DNA of 41,582 bases from Alphaproteobacteria bacterium (GCA_026400395.1 JAPLPD010000170.1:1-41582), one strand, 5' to 3'; shown: positions 25,348-34,863, counted from the stretch's first letter. Notes: generated by a model not told the origin, from the letters alone. Numbers and translations: made by a program.

Positions 25348-27723
25348 ATGGCCGTCCCTTCCTCCTCCGACTCCTGGATCGGAGCGAGCGTGCTGCGCAA
25401 GGAAGATGCCCGCCATCTGCTCGGGCATGGCGCCTTCATCGCCGACCTGCGCATGCCGGGGGTGCAGGATGTGGCTTTCGTACGCAGCGACATGGCGCAC
25501 GCCCAGGTGCACCGCGTGCTGCCGCCGCCGGGCACCGCCGGCAAGGTCTTCACCCTCGCTGACATCGGCCCGCTCAACATCCTGGAGGCGGGCCCCGAAC
25601 TCGCCGCTCACCGCCACAGCCCCTATCCGGCGCTCGCCGACGACCGGGTGCGCTATGTCGGGCAGCCGATCGTCGCCTGCATGCAGCCGACCCGCGCCCA
25701 GGCCGAGGATCTCGCGGATCTGGTCGAACTGGAGCTTGAGGCGCTTCCCGCCGTGGTCGATGCCGTCGCGGCGATGCGGCCGGGCAGCCCGCGCGTGTTC
25801 GACAACTGGCCAGACAACGCCTACATCGCCAGCGCCGTGCACGAGGGCGATCCGGTCTCGCTGGGCGCCGCGCCGGTGCGGCTGCGCCGCCAGTTCCGGA
25901 TGAACCGGCAGGCCACCGTATCGCTCGAATGCCGCGGCGTGCTGGCATACTGGGATCACCGCAACGACGAATTGGTGGTTCACCTGTCGACCCAGGGCGG
26001 CCATGTGGTGCGGATCGGCATGGCGCAGGCGCTCGGCCTGCCGGAGAACAAGGTCCGGATCATCGCGCCGGACGTGGGCGGCGGGTTCGGCGGCAAGAAC
26101 CGGATCATGCCGGAAGACATTGCCGTCGCCGCGATCGCCATGAAGGTCGGCCATCCGGTGCGCTGGATCGAAGACCGCCGCGAGCATCTGCTCGCATCGG
26201 TGCATGCCCGCGATCATTTCTACGATCTGACCGTATCGGTCGCCAAAGACGGGACGCTGCTGGGCCTCGAGGGCGACATCTATATCGACGCCGGCGCCTA
26301 TTCGCTGTGGCCGACCGGCTCCTTCATGGAAGCGAGCATGGCCTCGCGTAACCTGACGGGCCCCTATCGCATCAAGCATCTCGGCCTGAAAACCTTCACC
26401 GTCGCCACCAACAAGGCGCCGATGGGCCCCTATCGCGGCGTGGCGCGGCCGGGCGCCTGCTTCGCCATCGAACGGCTGGTCGACGAGGTCGCCCGCGAAT
26501 TGGGCCGCGAGCCGTTCGATCTGCGCCGGCAGAACATCGTCACCGCCGCCGAACTGCCCTTCCGCACCGCCGCCGGCATGCGGCTCGACACCGGCGATTA
26601 TGTCTCGTCGCTGGACATCGCCCGCGACATGGTCGATCTCCCGGCGATCCGCGCCCGCCAGGCCCAGGGCGAGCCCGACGGCCGTGCCATCGGCGTGGGC
26701 TTTGCGTTCTACACCGAACAGAGCGGACACGGCACGGTCGAGTGGGTGAAGCGCAAGTCGCGCGTGGTGCCGGGCTACGAATCCGCAAACGCTCGCATGC
26801 TGCCGGACGGCTCGGTCATCATTCATGTCGGCACGCAGAATTTCGGCCAGGGCCACGAGACCACGTTCGCGCAGATCGCCGCGCACGAACTCCACATCAG
26901 CCCGGCGCTGATCTCGATCCGCTACGGCGACACCGCGACCTCGCCGTTCGGCTTCGGCAGCTTCGGCTCGCGCTCGATCGTGTTCGGCGGCGGAGCGGTG
27001 GCGCGCTCCTGCCGCATGCTGATCGAGAAGATCCAGAAGATCGGCGCGCATTTGCTGCAGAGCGACGTCGCCAGCACCACCATCGAGGACGGCGCGGTCC
27101 ATGGCCCCAACGGCAGTGTCGGCTTCGCCGAGATCGCCTACGCCGCCAACGCCCGCCAGGAGCACCTGCCCGCCGGCATGGAGCCACTGCTCGACGCCAC
27201 CGGCACCTACGAGCCCACGGAAACCGGCGGCGTGTTCGCCTACGGCACCCACGCGGTGGTCGTCGCCGTCGAGCCCGACACCGGCGTCGTCGAGATTCTC
27301 GATTACGCCGTCTCGGAGGATTGCGGCACCATGATCAATCCGATGATCGTCGATGGCCAGGTGCAGGGCGGCATCGCGCAAGGCATCGGCACCGCGCTTT
27401 ACGAGGAAATCCCCTACGACGAGATCGGCCAGCCGCTCGCCACCACCTTCGCCGACTACATGGTGCCGTGCGCGCCGGAGATTCCCACGGTGCGGATGGC
27501 GCATATCGTGCATCCGGCCCAGGCCACCGAATATGGCGTAAAGGGCCTCGGCGAAGGCGGCGCCATCGCGCCCCCGGCAGCGATCGCCAACGCGGTGTCG
27601 GACGCGTTCCGCAGCATCGGCGCAAGCTTCAACGAGACGCCGCTCACCCCGCGCCGGGTGTCTGAGGCTGTCGATCGCGCCCGCCGCGCCACAGCAACGC
27701 CAACGCCGGGCGCCCCCGCATGA
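25348..27723 (+). CDS. xanthine dehydrogenase family molybdopterin-binding (large) subunit
   Basis: A 791-residue large subunit of a molybdenum hydroxylase. The a/b hammerhead domain (about 15-125) is followed by the Mo-cofactor domain with PDVGGGFGGKNR, PYRGVARPG (Tyr362-Arg367) and VGTQNFGQGHET. Glu736 in KGLGEGG is at the catalytic glutamate position. The AYxCSFR active loop of form-I CO dehydrogenase is absent, so it is not a CO dehydrogenase of that type. These enzymes insert a water-derived oxygen into an aromatic heterocycle or aldehyde. The ATG at 25348 has AGGA 7 bases upstream. It overlaps the FAD subunit gene by ATGA, giving a large-medium-small order. The substrate is unknown. It lies only about 40 bp from the presumed hpnC start. 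Confidence 0.92.
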   Translation: MAVPSSSDSWIGASVLRKEDARHLLGHGAFIADLRMPGVQDVAFVRSDMAHAQVHRVLPPPGTAGKVFTLADIGPLNILEAGPELAAHRHSPYPALADDRVRYVGQPIVACMQPTRAQAEDLADLVELELEALPAVVDAVAAMRPGSPRVFDNWPDNAYIASAVHEGDPVSLGAAPVRLRRQFRMNRQATVSLECRGVLAYWDHRNDELVVHLSTQGGHVVRIGMAQALGLPENKVRIIAPDVGGGFGGKNRIMPEDIAVAAIAMKVGHPVRWIEDRREHLLASVHARDHFYDLTVSVAKDGTLLGLEGDIYIDAGAYSLWPTGSFMEASMASRNLTGPYRIKHLGLKTFTVATNKAPMGPYRGVARPGACFAIERLVDEVARELGREPFDLRRQNIVTAAELPFRTAAGMRLDTGDYVSSLDIARDMVDLPAIRARQAQGEPDGRAIGVGFAFYTEQSGHGTVEWVKRKSRVVPGYESANARMLPDGSVIIHVGTQNFGQGHETTFAQIAAHELHISPALISIRYGDTATSPFGFGSFGSRSIVFGGGAVARSCRMLIEKIQKIGAHLLQSDVASTTIEDGAVHGPNGSVGFAEIAYAANARQEHLPAGMEPLLDATGTYEPTETGGVFAYGTHAVVVAVEPDTGVVEILDYAVSEDCGTMINPMIVDGQVQGGIAQGIGTALYEEIPYDEIGQPLATTFADYMVPCAPEIPTVRMAHIVHPAQATEYGVKGLGEGGAIAPPAAIANAVSDAFRSIGASFNETPLTPRRVSEAVDRARRATATPTPGAPA

Positions 27724-28544
27724 AATCGGCACCGTTCGATTACCTCCGCCCGAAAACCGTCGCCGAAGCGAGCGTCGCGCTCGGCCGCCGCGGCGCCAAC
27801 ACCGCCGCCATCGCCGGCGGCCAGTCGTTGATGCCGATGCTCGGACTTAGAGTCGCGCTCATCGACCTGCTGGTCGACATCAGCCGGCTCGACGATCTGA
27901 AGCTGGTGACCGAAACCCTCGACAGCCTGTGGCTCGGCGCGCTGACCACGCACGCCGCGATCGAGGACGGCAAAGTGCCCGACCTTTTCAACGGCCTGCT
28001 GCGGCGGGTCGCCGGGCAGATTTCCTACCGTGCCGTCCGCAACCACGGCACCATCGGCGGCAGCGTGGCGCTCGCCGATCCTTCGGCGGACTGGCCGTGC
28101 TGCCTGATCGCGCTCGACGCCACTGTTCGCATCGCCGGCCGCGGCGGCGTCCGCGTCGAGCGTGTCGCCGACTTCATCCACGATTCCTATTCGACGACCT
28201 TGACCACCGGCGACATCATCGTGGGCTTCGACATCCCCGCGCCGAAGGCGCCGCTGCGCTGGGGCTTCGCCAAGGTCGCCCGTAAGAGCGGCGCCTTCGC
28301 CCATTCGATCGCCATCGCAACGCAGGCCAAAGACGGCGCTATTTCCGTGGTGCTCGGCGCCGCCGGCCCTCGCCCCCGCCCGATGACCGCGACGGCGAAC
28401 CAGCTCACCGCCCCGGCCAGTTCGGAAGAGCAGGTGCGCGCGGCGATCACGGCGGACTTCGACGCCCACTTCGCCGACCTCGACGCTTATCAAAAGCGGA
28501 TGCACACCGCCAACATTCTGCGTGCCGTGCGGGAAATGCGATGA
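27720..28544 (+). CDS. molybdenum hydroxylase FAD-binding (medium) subunit
   Basis: A 274-residue CoxM/CutM-type subunit that passes electrons from the iron-sulfur clusters to the final acceptor through FAD. FAD-binding motifs are visible: AGGQSLMPMLGLR (about residues 36-48), and TIGGS in RNHGTIGGSVALADPSADWP, cited at about 110-130. The C-terminal CO_deh_flav_C domain starts near FAKVARKSGAFA. Its start overlaps the large-subunit stop (ATGA) and its stop overlaps the small-subunit start (ATGA), so the three subunits are made in fixed proportion. Length and motifs are normal. Confidence 0.92.
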   Translation: MKSAPFDYLRPKTVAEASVALGRRGANTAAIAGGQSLMPMLGLRVALIDLLVDISRLDDLKLVTETLDSLWLGALTTHAAIEDGKVPDLFNGLLRRVAGQISYRAVRNHGTIGGSVALADPSADWPCCLIALDATVRIAGRGGVRVERVADFIHDSYSTTLTTGDIIVGFDIPAPKAPLRWGFAKVARKSGAFAHSIAIATQAKDGAISVVLGAAGPRPRPMTATANQLTAPASSEEQVRAAITADFDAHFADLDAYQKRMHTANILRAVREMR

Positions 28545-29041
28545 CTGCGATCACCGTCGAACTCAATGGCGTGAAGGTCAACGACGACGTCGAGCCGCGA
28601 CAGTCGCTGGCCGACTTCCTGCGCGACCGCTGCGGCCTCACGGCAACTCATCTGGGCTGCGAACACGGCGCCTGCGGCGCCTGCACCGTGGTGGTCGACG
28701 GCCTCGCCACGCGCTCATGCCTGACGCTCGCCGTCATGGCCGACGGCCGCGCCGTGTCCACCCTGGAGGGATTGCGCGCCGATCCGCTGATGACACTGCT
28801 GCGCCGGCATTTTCACGAGAGTCATGCACTGCAATGCGGCTTTTGTACCCCAGGCATGCTGATTACCGCGCGCGACATATTGCAGCGGTATGTGCATCCG
28901 AATGCAGAACTCGTTCGTCACGAATTGAGCGGCCAGATCTGCCGGTGTACCGGCTATGCGAACATCGTCAAGGCCATCGTCGCCGCGGGTCAGGACATTC
29001 CGCATGAGCCCCCGGCTCCGGAACCGGCGCCCGAAGCGTAG
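28541..29041 (+). CDS. molybdenum hydroxylase 2Fe-2S (small) subunit
   Basis: A 166-residue CoxS/CutS-type subunit. The N-terminal plant-ferredoxin-like cluster is held by Cys40, Cys45, Cys48 and Cys60 (CEHGACGACT and later C). The C-terminal helical cluster is held by Cys99, Cys102, Cys134 and Cys136 (CGFCTPGM and CRCTGYANIVKAI). All eight ligands are present. It takes electrons from the Mo site to the FAD subunit. The last gene of the large-medium-small set, it is followed by 155 bp without a gene before the ABC binding protein. It might also serve the solitary second large subunit at 32578-34863, but that is inference. Confidence 0.94.
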   Translation: MTAITVELNGVKVNDDVEPRQSLADFLRDRCGLTATHLGCEHGACGACTVVVDGLATRSCLTLAVMADGRAVSTLEGLRADPLMTLLRRHFHESHALQCGFCTPGMLITARDILQRYVHPNAELVRHELSGQICRCTGYANIVKAIVAAGQDIPHEPPAPEPAPEA

Positions 29042-29196
29042 CGCTTTCCCCGGATCAAGCCGCGGCGTATAGCCAGTCATCGACTTTCGGCAGCCCTGGC
29101 ACGGATACTGCAACTCGCTCCGGGACCAGGCAGTCACCATACCTCGCCAGCCTGCGGCATAGCCGCAGATGCGGGTCACACGCTTCGGAGGACACC

Positions 29197-30246
29197 ATGT
29201 TCGCGGCAAAGTCCCATCTGACACGGCGGTCGCTGCTTAAATCGGGTGCGGGCGCCGCCGCCGGATTGATCGCCATGCCTGGCGTGCGCACGGCCCAGGC
29301 CGCCGACGCAGTCAAGATGAGCCTGGAGTTCCGTATCTACGGCGGCAACGCACCGATGTTCTTCGCCGCCGAGAACGGCATCTTCCGAGATCTCGGGCTC
29401 GATGTGGTTAGCGACGGCTCAGCGGGTTCGGGCGAATCGGTAACCCGCGTGGCATCGGGCTCCCATCAATTCGGGCTGGCGGACGCCAGCACCGTGGTCG
29501 AGTTCGCCGCGCGCAATCCCACCGTGGCGCCGAAAATCGTCATGACGGTGTTCGATCTGTTTCCCGCGGTGGTGATGAGTCTCAGCCGCAAGCCGGTCAA
29601 GTCGCTGAAGGATATCGCCGGGATCAAGCTTGGGACCGGCACCGCCGACGCGGGCTCCAAGATCATGCCGGCCTTGCTTGCGCTCAACAACATCGACCCC
29701 GCGTCGTTCAGCCGCGTCACTGTTGATGTGAAGTTGCGCGACACGCTGCTGATCAAGGGCGACGTCGATGCGGTGATCGCATTCGACTACACGGCGATCT
29801 TCAATCTGATCGAGGCGGGCATCAAACTGGAAGATATCACCCTGCTTTACTTCCGGGAGTTCGGCTTCAACTTCCCAGGCAACTCGCTGATCGCGAGCCC
29901 GGAGATGATCGAGAAAAATCCAGACCTGGTGCGGCGGGTCGCGCTGGGCGTCGCCCGTTCCTGGGTCGCCGCCGACCGCGACCGCCCCAGCGCGATCGCC
30001 TCGGTCGCCAAGCGTGACAAGCTGCTGCGCGCGGACACCGAGGTCGCCCGCATGAGCTGGGTGCTCGACCGGCTGGTCAAGACCCCTGCCGTCAAGCAGA
30101 ACGGATTGGGGTTCATCGAAGAGGATCGGCTTGTTCAGGGATTGAAGGTTCTGGGCGAAGGCTTCAAGCTGCCAAAGCCGATGTCGGTCAGCGAAATCTA
30201 CGACGGGCGGTTCCTGCCGCCGGCCGCCGACCGCAAGTTTGCATAA
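29197..30246 (+). CDS. ABC transporter substrate-binding protein (SsuA/TauA/NMT1-like)
   Basis: A 349-residue periplasmic binding protein. The N-terminus carries a twin-arginine-type signal (TRRSLLKSGAGAAAGLIA, cleavage near AQA-ADA). The body follows the SsuA/TauA/THI5 pattern: YGGNAPMFFAAENGIFRDLGLDV, GSAGSGESVTRVASG, and VKSLKDIAGIKLGT, where the K-D-L/I-x-G loop is typical. GGAGG sits 7 bases before the ATG. Members bind sulfonates, taurine, pyrimidine precursors or aromatic acids. The partner permease follows after 26 bp. Its place between the Mo hydroxylase and the UbiD gene suggests it imports the pathway substrate. No ligand can be read from sequence. Confidence 0.88.
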   Translation: MFAAKSHLTRRSLLKSGAGAAAGLIAMPGVRTAQAADAVKMSLEFRIYGGNAPMFFAAENGIFRDLGLDVVSDGSAGSGESVTRVASGSHQFGLADASTVVEFAARNPTVAPKIVMTVFDLFPAVVMSLSRKPVKSLKDIAGIKLGTGTADAGSKIMPALLALNNIDPASFSRVTVDVKLRDTLLIKGDVDAVIAFDYTAIFNLIEAGIKLEDITLLYFREFGFNFPGNSLIASPEMIEKNPDLVRRVALGVARSWVAADRDRPSAIASVAKRDKLLRADTEVARMSWVLDRLVKTPAVKQNGLGFIEEDRLVQGLKVLGEGFKLPKPMSVSEIYDGRFLPPAADRKFA

Positions 30247-30272
30247 CCCTGTTCAAAGGCATCTAACCGTCA

Positions 30273-31058
30273 ATGACACCCAGTCGCCGCCGCCTCGAGA
30301 TTGCGATGCCGTGGCTCGTGATCGTCGGGCTGCTGATCGTGTGGCAGTCGGCGGTGCATCTGTTTCAGATCCGCCCTTTCATCCTGCCCTCGCCCACTGC
30401 GATCTATGATGCATTCCTGCAGTACCGCGAACCGATCATCAGCAACTCGCTATTCACGCTGTTCAACACGCTGATCGGCTTCACCATCGGCGTTATCGTC
30501 GGCATGCTGCTCGGCATCGTCATCGGCTCGTTCCGGCTGGCTTACGCCGGGCTTTATCCGTTGCTGATCGGCATCAACTCGGTGCCCAAGGCCGCCGTCG
30601 TGCCGATTCTCGTGCTGTGGATGGGCATTGGCGGACCACCGGCGATCACCACAGCGTTCCTGCTGTCGTTCTTTCCGATCGCGGTCAACGTCGCAACCGG
30701 GCTCGCCACCGTCGAACCCGAGCTTGAGGACGTGCTGCGCTCGCTCGGGGCCAGCAAGCTCGACATTCTGCGCAAGGTCGGACTGCCGCGAACGATGCCC
30801 TACCTGTTCGCCGCCCTGAAGGTCGCCATCACGCTGGCGTTCGTCGGCGCAGTGATTTCAGAAACCATCGCCTCCAATGACGGCATCGGCTACCTGATGC
30901 TGCAGGCGGCCTCGCAGTTCCGCGTGCCGCTGATGTTCGCAGGTCTGTTCGTGATCGCCGCGCTCGGGATCGCGACCTACGCCATCTTCGCCGTTCTCGA
31001 ACGGCGCTTCACCGGATGGGCCACCCGCCGCGAGCAGACCACTTTCGGCGGCGGGTAG
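30273..31058 (+). CDS. ABC transporter permease (SsuC/TauC-like)
   Basis: A 261-residue inner-membrane permease with about six helices, starting LEIAMPWLVIVGLLIVWQSAV. The PSPTAIYDAF segment after helix 1 is typical of the SsuC/TauC family. The EAA loop that docks the ATPase reads ELEDVLRSLGASKLDILRKVGLP (landmark about residues 150-172), with the conserved glycine. It follows the binding protein by 26 bp. No ATP-binding subunit gene lies on either side, which is unusual for this transporter type. The ATPase must be encoded elsewhere or shared. It converges with the UbiD gene 7 bp away. Confidence 0.88.
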   Translation: MTPSRRRLEIAMPWLVIVGLLIVWQSAVHLFQIRPFILPSPTAIYDAFLQYREPIISNSLFTLFNTLIGFTIGVIVGMLLGIVIGSFRLAYAGLYPLLIGINSVPKAAVVPILVLWMGIGGPPAITTAFLLSFFPIAVNVATGLATVEPELEDVLRSLGASKLDILRKVGLPRTMPYLFAALKVAITLAFVGAVISETIASNDGIGYLMLQAASQFRVPLMFAGLFVIAALGIATYAIFAVLERRFTGWATRREQTTFGGG

Positions 31059-31065
31059 CGCTGCG

Positions 31066-32499
31066 TCAAAACCCCTTCGGCAAGTCCTTCGCCCACTTCG
31101 CGCGCATGCGATCGTCGAGCGCCTTGCTGGAGCGAGCGACCTTCGGGAAGGTCTTCTTGCGACGGAACGGAATGCAGGCGTCGATGATCACCCGCGAATT
31201 GCGGCGATCTTCCGCCGTGTCGTAGCACATCGGATCGAGCGCCGAAGACCAGCCGCCGTCGATGATATCGACCTGATCGCGCGGATCGCAGCGGGTGCAC
31301 ATCGCCCAGACCACGTCGTCGAAGTTGGTCGGATCGATGTCGTCGTCGACAACGATGGTCCAGCGGTTGTTGTAGGCGCCGGCGTGACAATGCGCCGCCA
31401 CCATCGCCGCCTGCTTGGAGTGGCCGCCGTACAGCGTCTTGATCGAAACCACCATCATGAAGCGGCTACCGCCGGCCTGGTGCGTCCAGACGCCCTTCAC
31501 CTCCGGGATGCCGGCCGCTTCAAGCTGGTTCCAGATCGCGCCCGCGCGATAGGCGCCGAAATAGAACGTGTTGTCGTTTGGCGGCACCGCCGGGATCGCC
31601 CCCATCAGTATCGGATCGTTGCGGTACATCAGCGTCTCGATGCGGATGGCCGGCTCCTTGTCGCTACCGCTGGCGTAGTAGCCGGTCCACTCGCCGAGCG
31701 GGCCTTCCTGAATCTTGTCGTCAGGGCCGATGAAGCCCTCAAAGGCGATCTCGCAGTTCGCCGGAACAGGCAGGCCGGTCTTCGGCATGTTGATGACCTC
31801 GACCGCTTCGCCCAGGATTCCGCCGGCGGCTTCGAGTTCATTCTTGCCGTAGGGAATTTCGATGCCGCCAAGCATCACCATCGACGGGTGCATGCCGGCG
31901 ACCACCGCCACCGGGCACTTCAGCCCGCGTTCATGGTACTTGCGCATGATGATCAGCCCGTGCTTGCCGGGCGACATCATTACGCTCGCGGTCTTCGGAT
32001 CGTGCGACTGCACCCGGTAGGTGCCGTAGTTCACCCAACCCGAGTCCGGGTCCTTCATCACGACGAGACAGGCGGTTCCGATGAACGGCCCGCCGTCGAG
32101 TTCGTGCCACACCGGCGTCGGAATCTTCTCGATGTTGACGTCCGCGCCCGACAGCACGTTGTCGAGCAACGGGCCGCCGTTCACCGCCTTGGTCGGGTGC
32201 GACGGCGCGTTCTTGAAATAGCTGCGCCACCACTGGGTCAACTCGATCTCGGTGGTCTCCGGCGGCAGGCCCAGCGAGATGTTGATGCGCGGCACCGAGG
32301 TCAGGATGTTGGCGAGAACGCGGTGCCCCTTGGGATAGCCGGGAATCTCGTCGAACATCACCGCGGGCTGACCCATCTTGCGCATATAAATATCGACGAA
32401 ACCGCCGATCTCTTCCTTGGTCTCGGCGCCCTTGATGAGCTTGAGTTCGCCCGCCTTCTCGACGTTGGCGATCCAGTCCCGCAAATCCTTGTTGGCCAT
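31066..32499 (-). CDS. UbiD family (prenylated-FMN) decarboxylase
   Basis: A 477-residue decarboxylase of usual UbiD length. Asn157 and Arg162 in VNYGTYRVQ, and Glu265 and Glu270 in EGPLGEWTGYY, have the same spacing as the prenyl-FMN-site residues Asn168, Arg173, Glu277 and Glu282 of fungal Fdc1. This supports an active (de)carboxylase of an aromatic, heteroaromatic or alpha,beta-unsaturated acid. It needs the UbiX cofactor enzyme, not in this window. The ATG at 32499 is set by AAGGAG 7 bases upstream. It lies 78 bp after the second Mo-hydroxylase large subunit on the same strand, so hydroxylation and decarboxylation may be successive steps. The genomic setting argues against ubiquinone synthesis. 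Confidence 0.9.
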   Translation of the reverse strand: MANKDLRDWIANVEKAGELKLIKGAETKEEIGGFVDIYMRKMGQPAVMFDEIPGYPKGHRVLANILTSVPRINISLGLPPETTEIELTQWWRSYFKNAPSHPTKAVNGGPLLDNVLSGADVNIEKIPTPVWHELDGGPFIGTACLVVMKDPDSGWVNYGTYRVQSHDPKTASVMMSPGKHGLIIMRKYHERGLKCPVAVVAGMHPSMVMLGGIEIPYGKNELEAAGGILGEAVEVINMPKTGLPVPANCEIAFEGFIGPDDKIQEGPLGEWTGYYASGSDKEPAIRIETLMYRNDPILMGAIPAVPPNDNTFYFGAYRAGAIWNQLEAAGIPEVKGVWTHQAGGSRFMMVVSIKTLYGGHSKQAAMVAAHCHAGAYNNRWTIVVDDDIDPTNFDDVVWAMCTRCDPRDQVDIIDGGWSSALDPMCYDTAEDRRNSRVIIDACIPFRRKKTFPKVARSSKALDDRMRAKWAKDLPKGF

Positions 32500-32577
32500 G
32501 GTGACGCTCCTTGAAATTGCTGGCGCCCTTTCAGGCGGCGCGCTGTCTAGTCCCACACCCACGCCGCCATGACAACA

Positions 32578-34863
32578 TCAGGATTTGCGGGCGAGACTAG
32601 CGCCATTCACCAGCCCCCACAGCCGGGCCGGCGAAAGCGGCAGATCGCAGACCTCGACGCCGAGCGGCTTGAGCGCCGCAGCCACCGCGTTCGCAATCGT
32701 CGCCGCCACCGCCACCATGCCGCCCTCGCCGGCGCCCTTGGCGCCCAACGGGTTGGTCTTGGAGCGGCGCAGTTCCATGGTGATGGCGCGCACATTGGCA
32801 AAATCGGTGGCGAGCGGCACCAGATAATCGGCCAGCGAAGCGTTGAGCATCTGCGCGTCGCGGTCGTACATGATCTGATCGAGGAACACGCCGCCCAGCC
32901 CCTGCACCAGTGCGCCGATCGCCTGGCCATGCACGATATGCGGATTGATGGCGACACCGACATCTTCAATCGCCACGTAGTCGAGAATATCGACGTGGCC
33001 GGTGCGCGGATCGACCGCCACATGGCAGGCATGCGCGCCGTAGCTGTAGGTGCGCGTTGTAGTGGAAAAGCTGCCCTCCACTTCGAGGCCGGCGAACTCG
33101 GTCAGGCCGGCGCGCTTGCCACCGGCAGCGACCACGCCGTCGGCGATCTCGATTTCCTCGTTGGGGAAGCCGAGCCGCTCTCGCGCCGCCACGCGGATGG
33201 CCGCCAGCAGATTGTTACAGCCATCCATCACCGCGCATCCGCCGACCACCATCGAACGGGAGGCGAAGGTGCCGAAGCCCTCCTTCAGATAGGTGGTCGA
33301 GCCATGCAGAATCTTGATCGCCTCGAACGGCAGCTTCAGCGTATCGGCGGCGACCTGGGCGAGCGTGGTCTCCAGCCCCTGTCCCAGCACCGACGAGCCC
33401 ACATAAACGCTCACCGTGCCGTCCTTCTCGATCACCAGCCGCGAGTTCTCCTTGCCCGAGCCGCCGCTTTCCACGAACGGCACGGCGGCGAGCCCGCGAT
33501 AACGCCCATCGACCAGCTTGCCGTTCAGCGCCTTGTTCTGGTCCCAGCCGATCTCCGCCACCGCCCGCTCGAAGGTGACGTGATAATCACCGGTGTCGAA
33601 ATCGGTCTCGGGCTCGTACGGCACGAGTTTTCCCGTAGCGAACGGCAGTTCGGTCTCCTGGATGAGATTCTTTCGCCGGAAATCCATCACGTCGAGGCCG
33701 AGATCGGCGGCGACGATATCGAGCAGCCGTTCGCGGAAGAAATTCGCCTCGAACCGCCCCGGCGCGCGCAGCGTGCCGACCGGGGTCTTGCTGGTGACGA
33801 AGGCCTCGACCGTCAGTCCAACGTCGCGGATGCGGTACGGCCCCGGCAGGAACTGCGCGGCCTTGGCCGGCACCACGCCGCCGTTGGTGCGGATGTAGGC
33901 GCCCATATCCGCGGTGATGTGCCCGCGCATGGCGAGGATGGTGCCGTCGCGCCGGCAGGCGATTTCCAATTCGCAATCGACCTCGCGCGAATGGTTGGTC
34001 GCGACCAGATGCTCGCGGCGGTCCTCGATCCATTTCACCGGACGGCCAACCGTCCGCGCCACGAACGGGATCAGAAAATCCTCCGGGTAGAACTCGCCCT
34101 TCACGCCGAAGCCGCCGCCGACATCGACCTCGATCATGTCGATATCGGCCTCGGTGATGCCGAGCATCGGCGCCAAGGTCCGGCGGTTGAAGAATAGAAC
34201 CTTGGTGGCGCCGAACACCGTCAGCCGCTTTTTGTCCTTGTCCCACTCGGCAATCTGGCCGCGCGTCTCCAGCGGCAAACCCGTGAGCCGGTGGCAGCGG
34301 AATTTTTCCTTGCGGGTGTATTCCGCCTTGGCAAACACCGCATCGGCGTCGCCGAATTTCGCCTCGTAGCGCACCGCGCGGTTGCTGCCCGCCGCTTCGA
34401 ACAACAGCGATGCGTCCGCCGCCGCCGCGTGCCGGTCCGGCAGTGCCGGCAGCCGCTCGATATCGACGGCGATCTTATCCAGAGCGTCTTCGGCGATACA
34501 TTGCGTCTCCGCCACAACCACCGCGATCGGCTCGCCGACGTAGCGGACCTTGTCGCCGGCGACGACCGGCTGCAGATAGCCTTTGAACTCGGGCAGGTTC
34601 GCCAGCCGCAGCGGTATGACCGGGACGTTGCCCAAAGCCGCGGAAATGTCCGCCGCGGTGATCACCGCATGAACGCCCGGCATCGCCCGCGCCGCTGTCG
34701 CATCGATCCCGCGGATGCGGCCGTGCGCCACGGCGCTGCGCAGCACCACCGCGTGCAGCATGCCCTCGCGCGCCAGATCGTCGACAAAACGGCCCGCGCC
34801 CTTGAGAAACCGGGAATCCTCGGCCCGGTGGACGGGCTGCCCGATCAGCATCCGCGCATTCAT
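32578..34863 (-). CDS. second xanthine dehydrogenase family molybdopterin-binding subunit
   Basis: A 761-residue Mo-hydroxylase large subunit. It starts MLIGQPVHRAEDSRFLKGAGRFVDDL after a short lead, with the hammerhead domain at about 15-120. The cofactor domain shows VDVGGGFGVKGEF, VGTLRAPGRFEANFF, GSSVLGQGLETT and Glu713 in KGAGEGG. It differs from the large subunit at 25348-27723 throughout, including the active loop (TLRAPGR instead of PYRGVARPG), so the substrates probably differ. No medium or small subunit gene is beside it. It may borrow those at 27720-29041 or others elsewhere. The ATG at 34863 has GAGGGG about 8 bases upstream. It heads an operon with the UbiD gene and diverges from the cyclase-family gene over 83 bp. 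Confidence 0.9.
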   Translation of the reverse strand: MNARMLIGQPVHRAEDSRFLKGAGRFVDDLAREGMLHAVVLRSAVAHGRIRGIDATAARAMPGVHAVITAADISAALGNVPVIPLRLANLPEFKGYLQPVVAGDKVRYVGEPIAVVVAETQCIAEDALDKIAVDIERLPALPDRHAAAADASLLFEAAGSNRAVRYEAKFGDADAVFAKAEYTRKEKFRCHRLTGLPLETRGQIAEWDKDKKRLTVFGATKVLFFNRRTLAPMLGITEADIDMIEVDVGGGFGVKGEFYPEDFLIPFVARTVGRPVKWIEDRREHLVATNHSREVDCELEIACRRDGTILAMRGHITADMGAYIRTNGGVVPAKAAQFLPGPYRIRDVGLTVEAFVTSKTPVGTLRAPGRFEANFFRERLLDIVAADLGLDVMDFRRKNLIQETELPFATGKLVPYEPETDFDTGDYHVTFERAVAEIGWDQNKALNGKLVDGRYRGLAAVPFVESGGSGKENSRLVIEKDGTVSVYVGSSVLGQGLETTLAQVAADTLKLPFEAIKILHGSTTYLKEGFGTFASRSMVVGGCAVMDGCNNLLAAIRVAARERLGFPNEEIEIADGVVAAGGKRAGLTEFAGLEVEGSFSTTTRTYSYGAHACHVAVDPRTGHVDILDYVAIEDVGVAINPHIVHGQAIGALVQGLGGVFLDQIMYDRDAQMLNASLADYLVPLATDFANVRAITMELRRSKTNPLGAKGAGEGGMVAVAATIANAVAAALKPLGVEVCDLPLSPARLWGLVNGASLARKS

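Noticed and set aside
24427-27732. 1101-codon reverse-strand open frame
   Set aside because: Only its last part (about 24427-25308) is hpnC. The rest is antisense to the Mo-hydroxylase large subunit, whose motifs are unmistakable; its composition is that of a GC-rich shadow frame.
25348-29041. Aerobic carbon monoxide dehydrogenase (coxLMS)
   Set aside because: The large subunit lacks the AYxCSFR loop of form-I enzymes and the gene order is not medium-small-large, so only a generic Mo hydroxylase is called.
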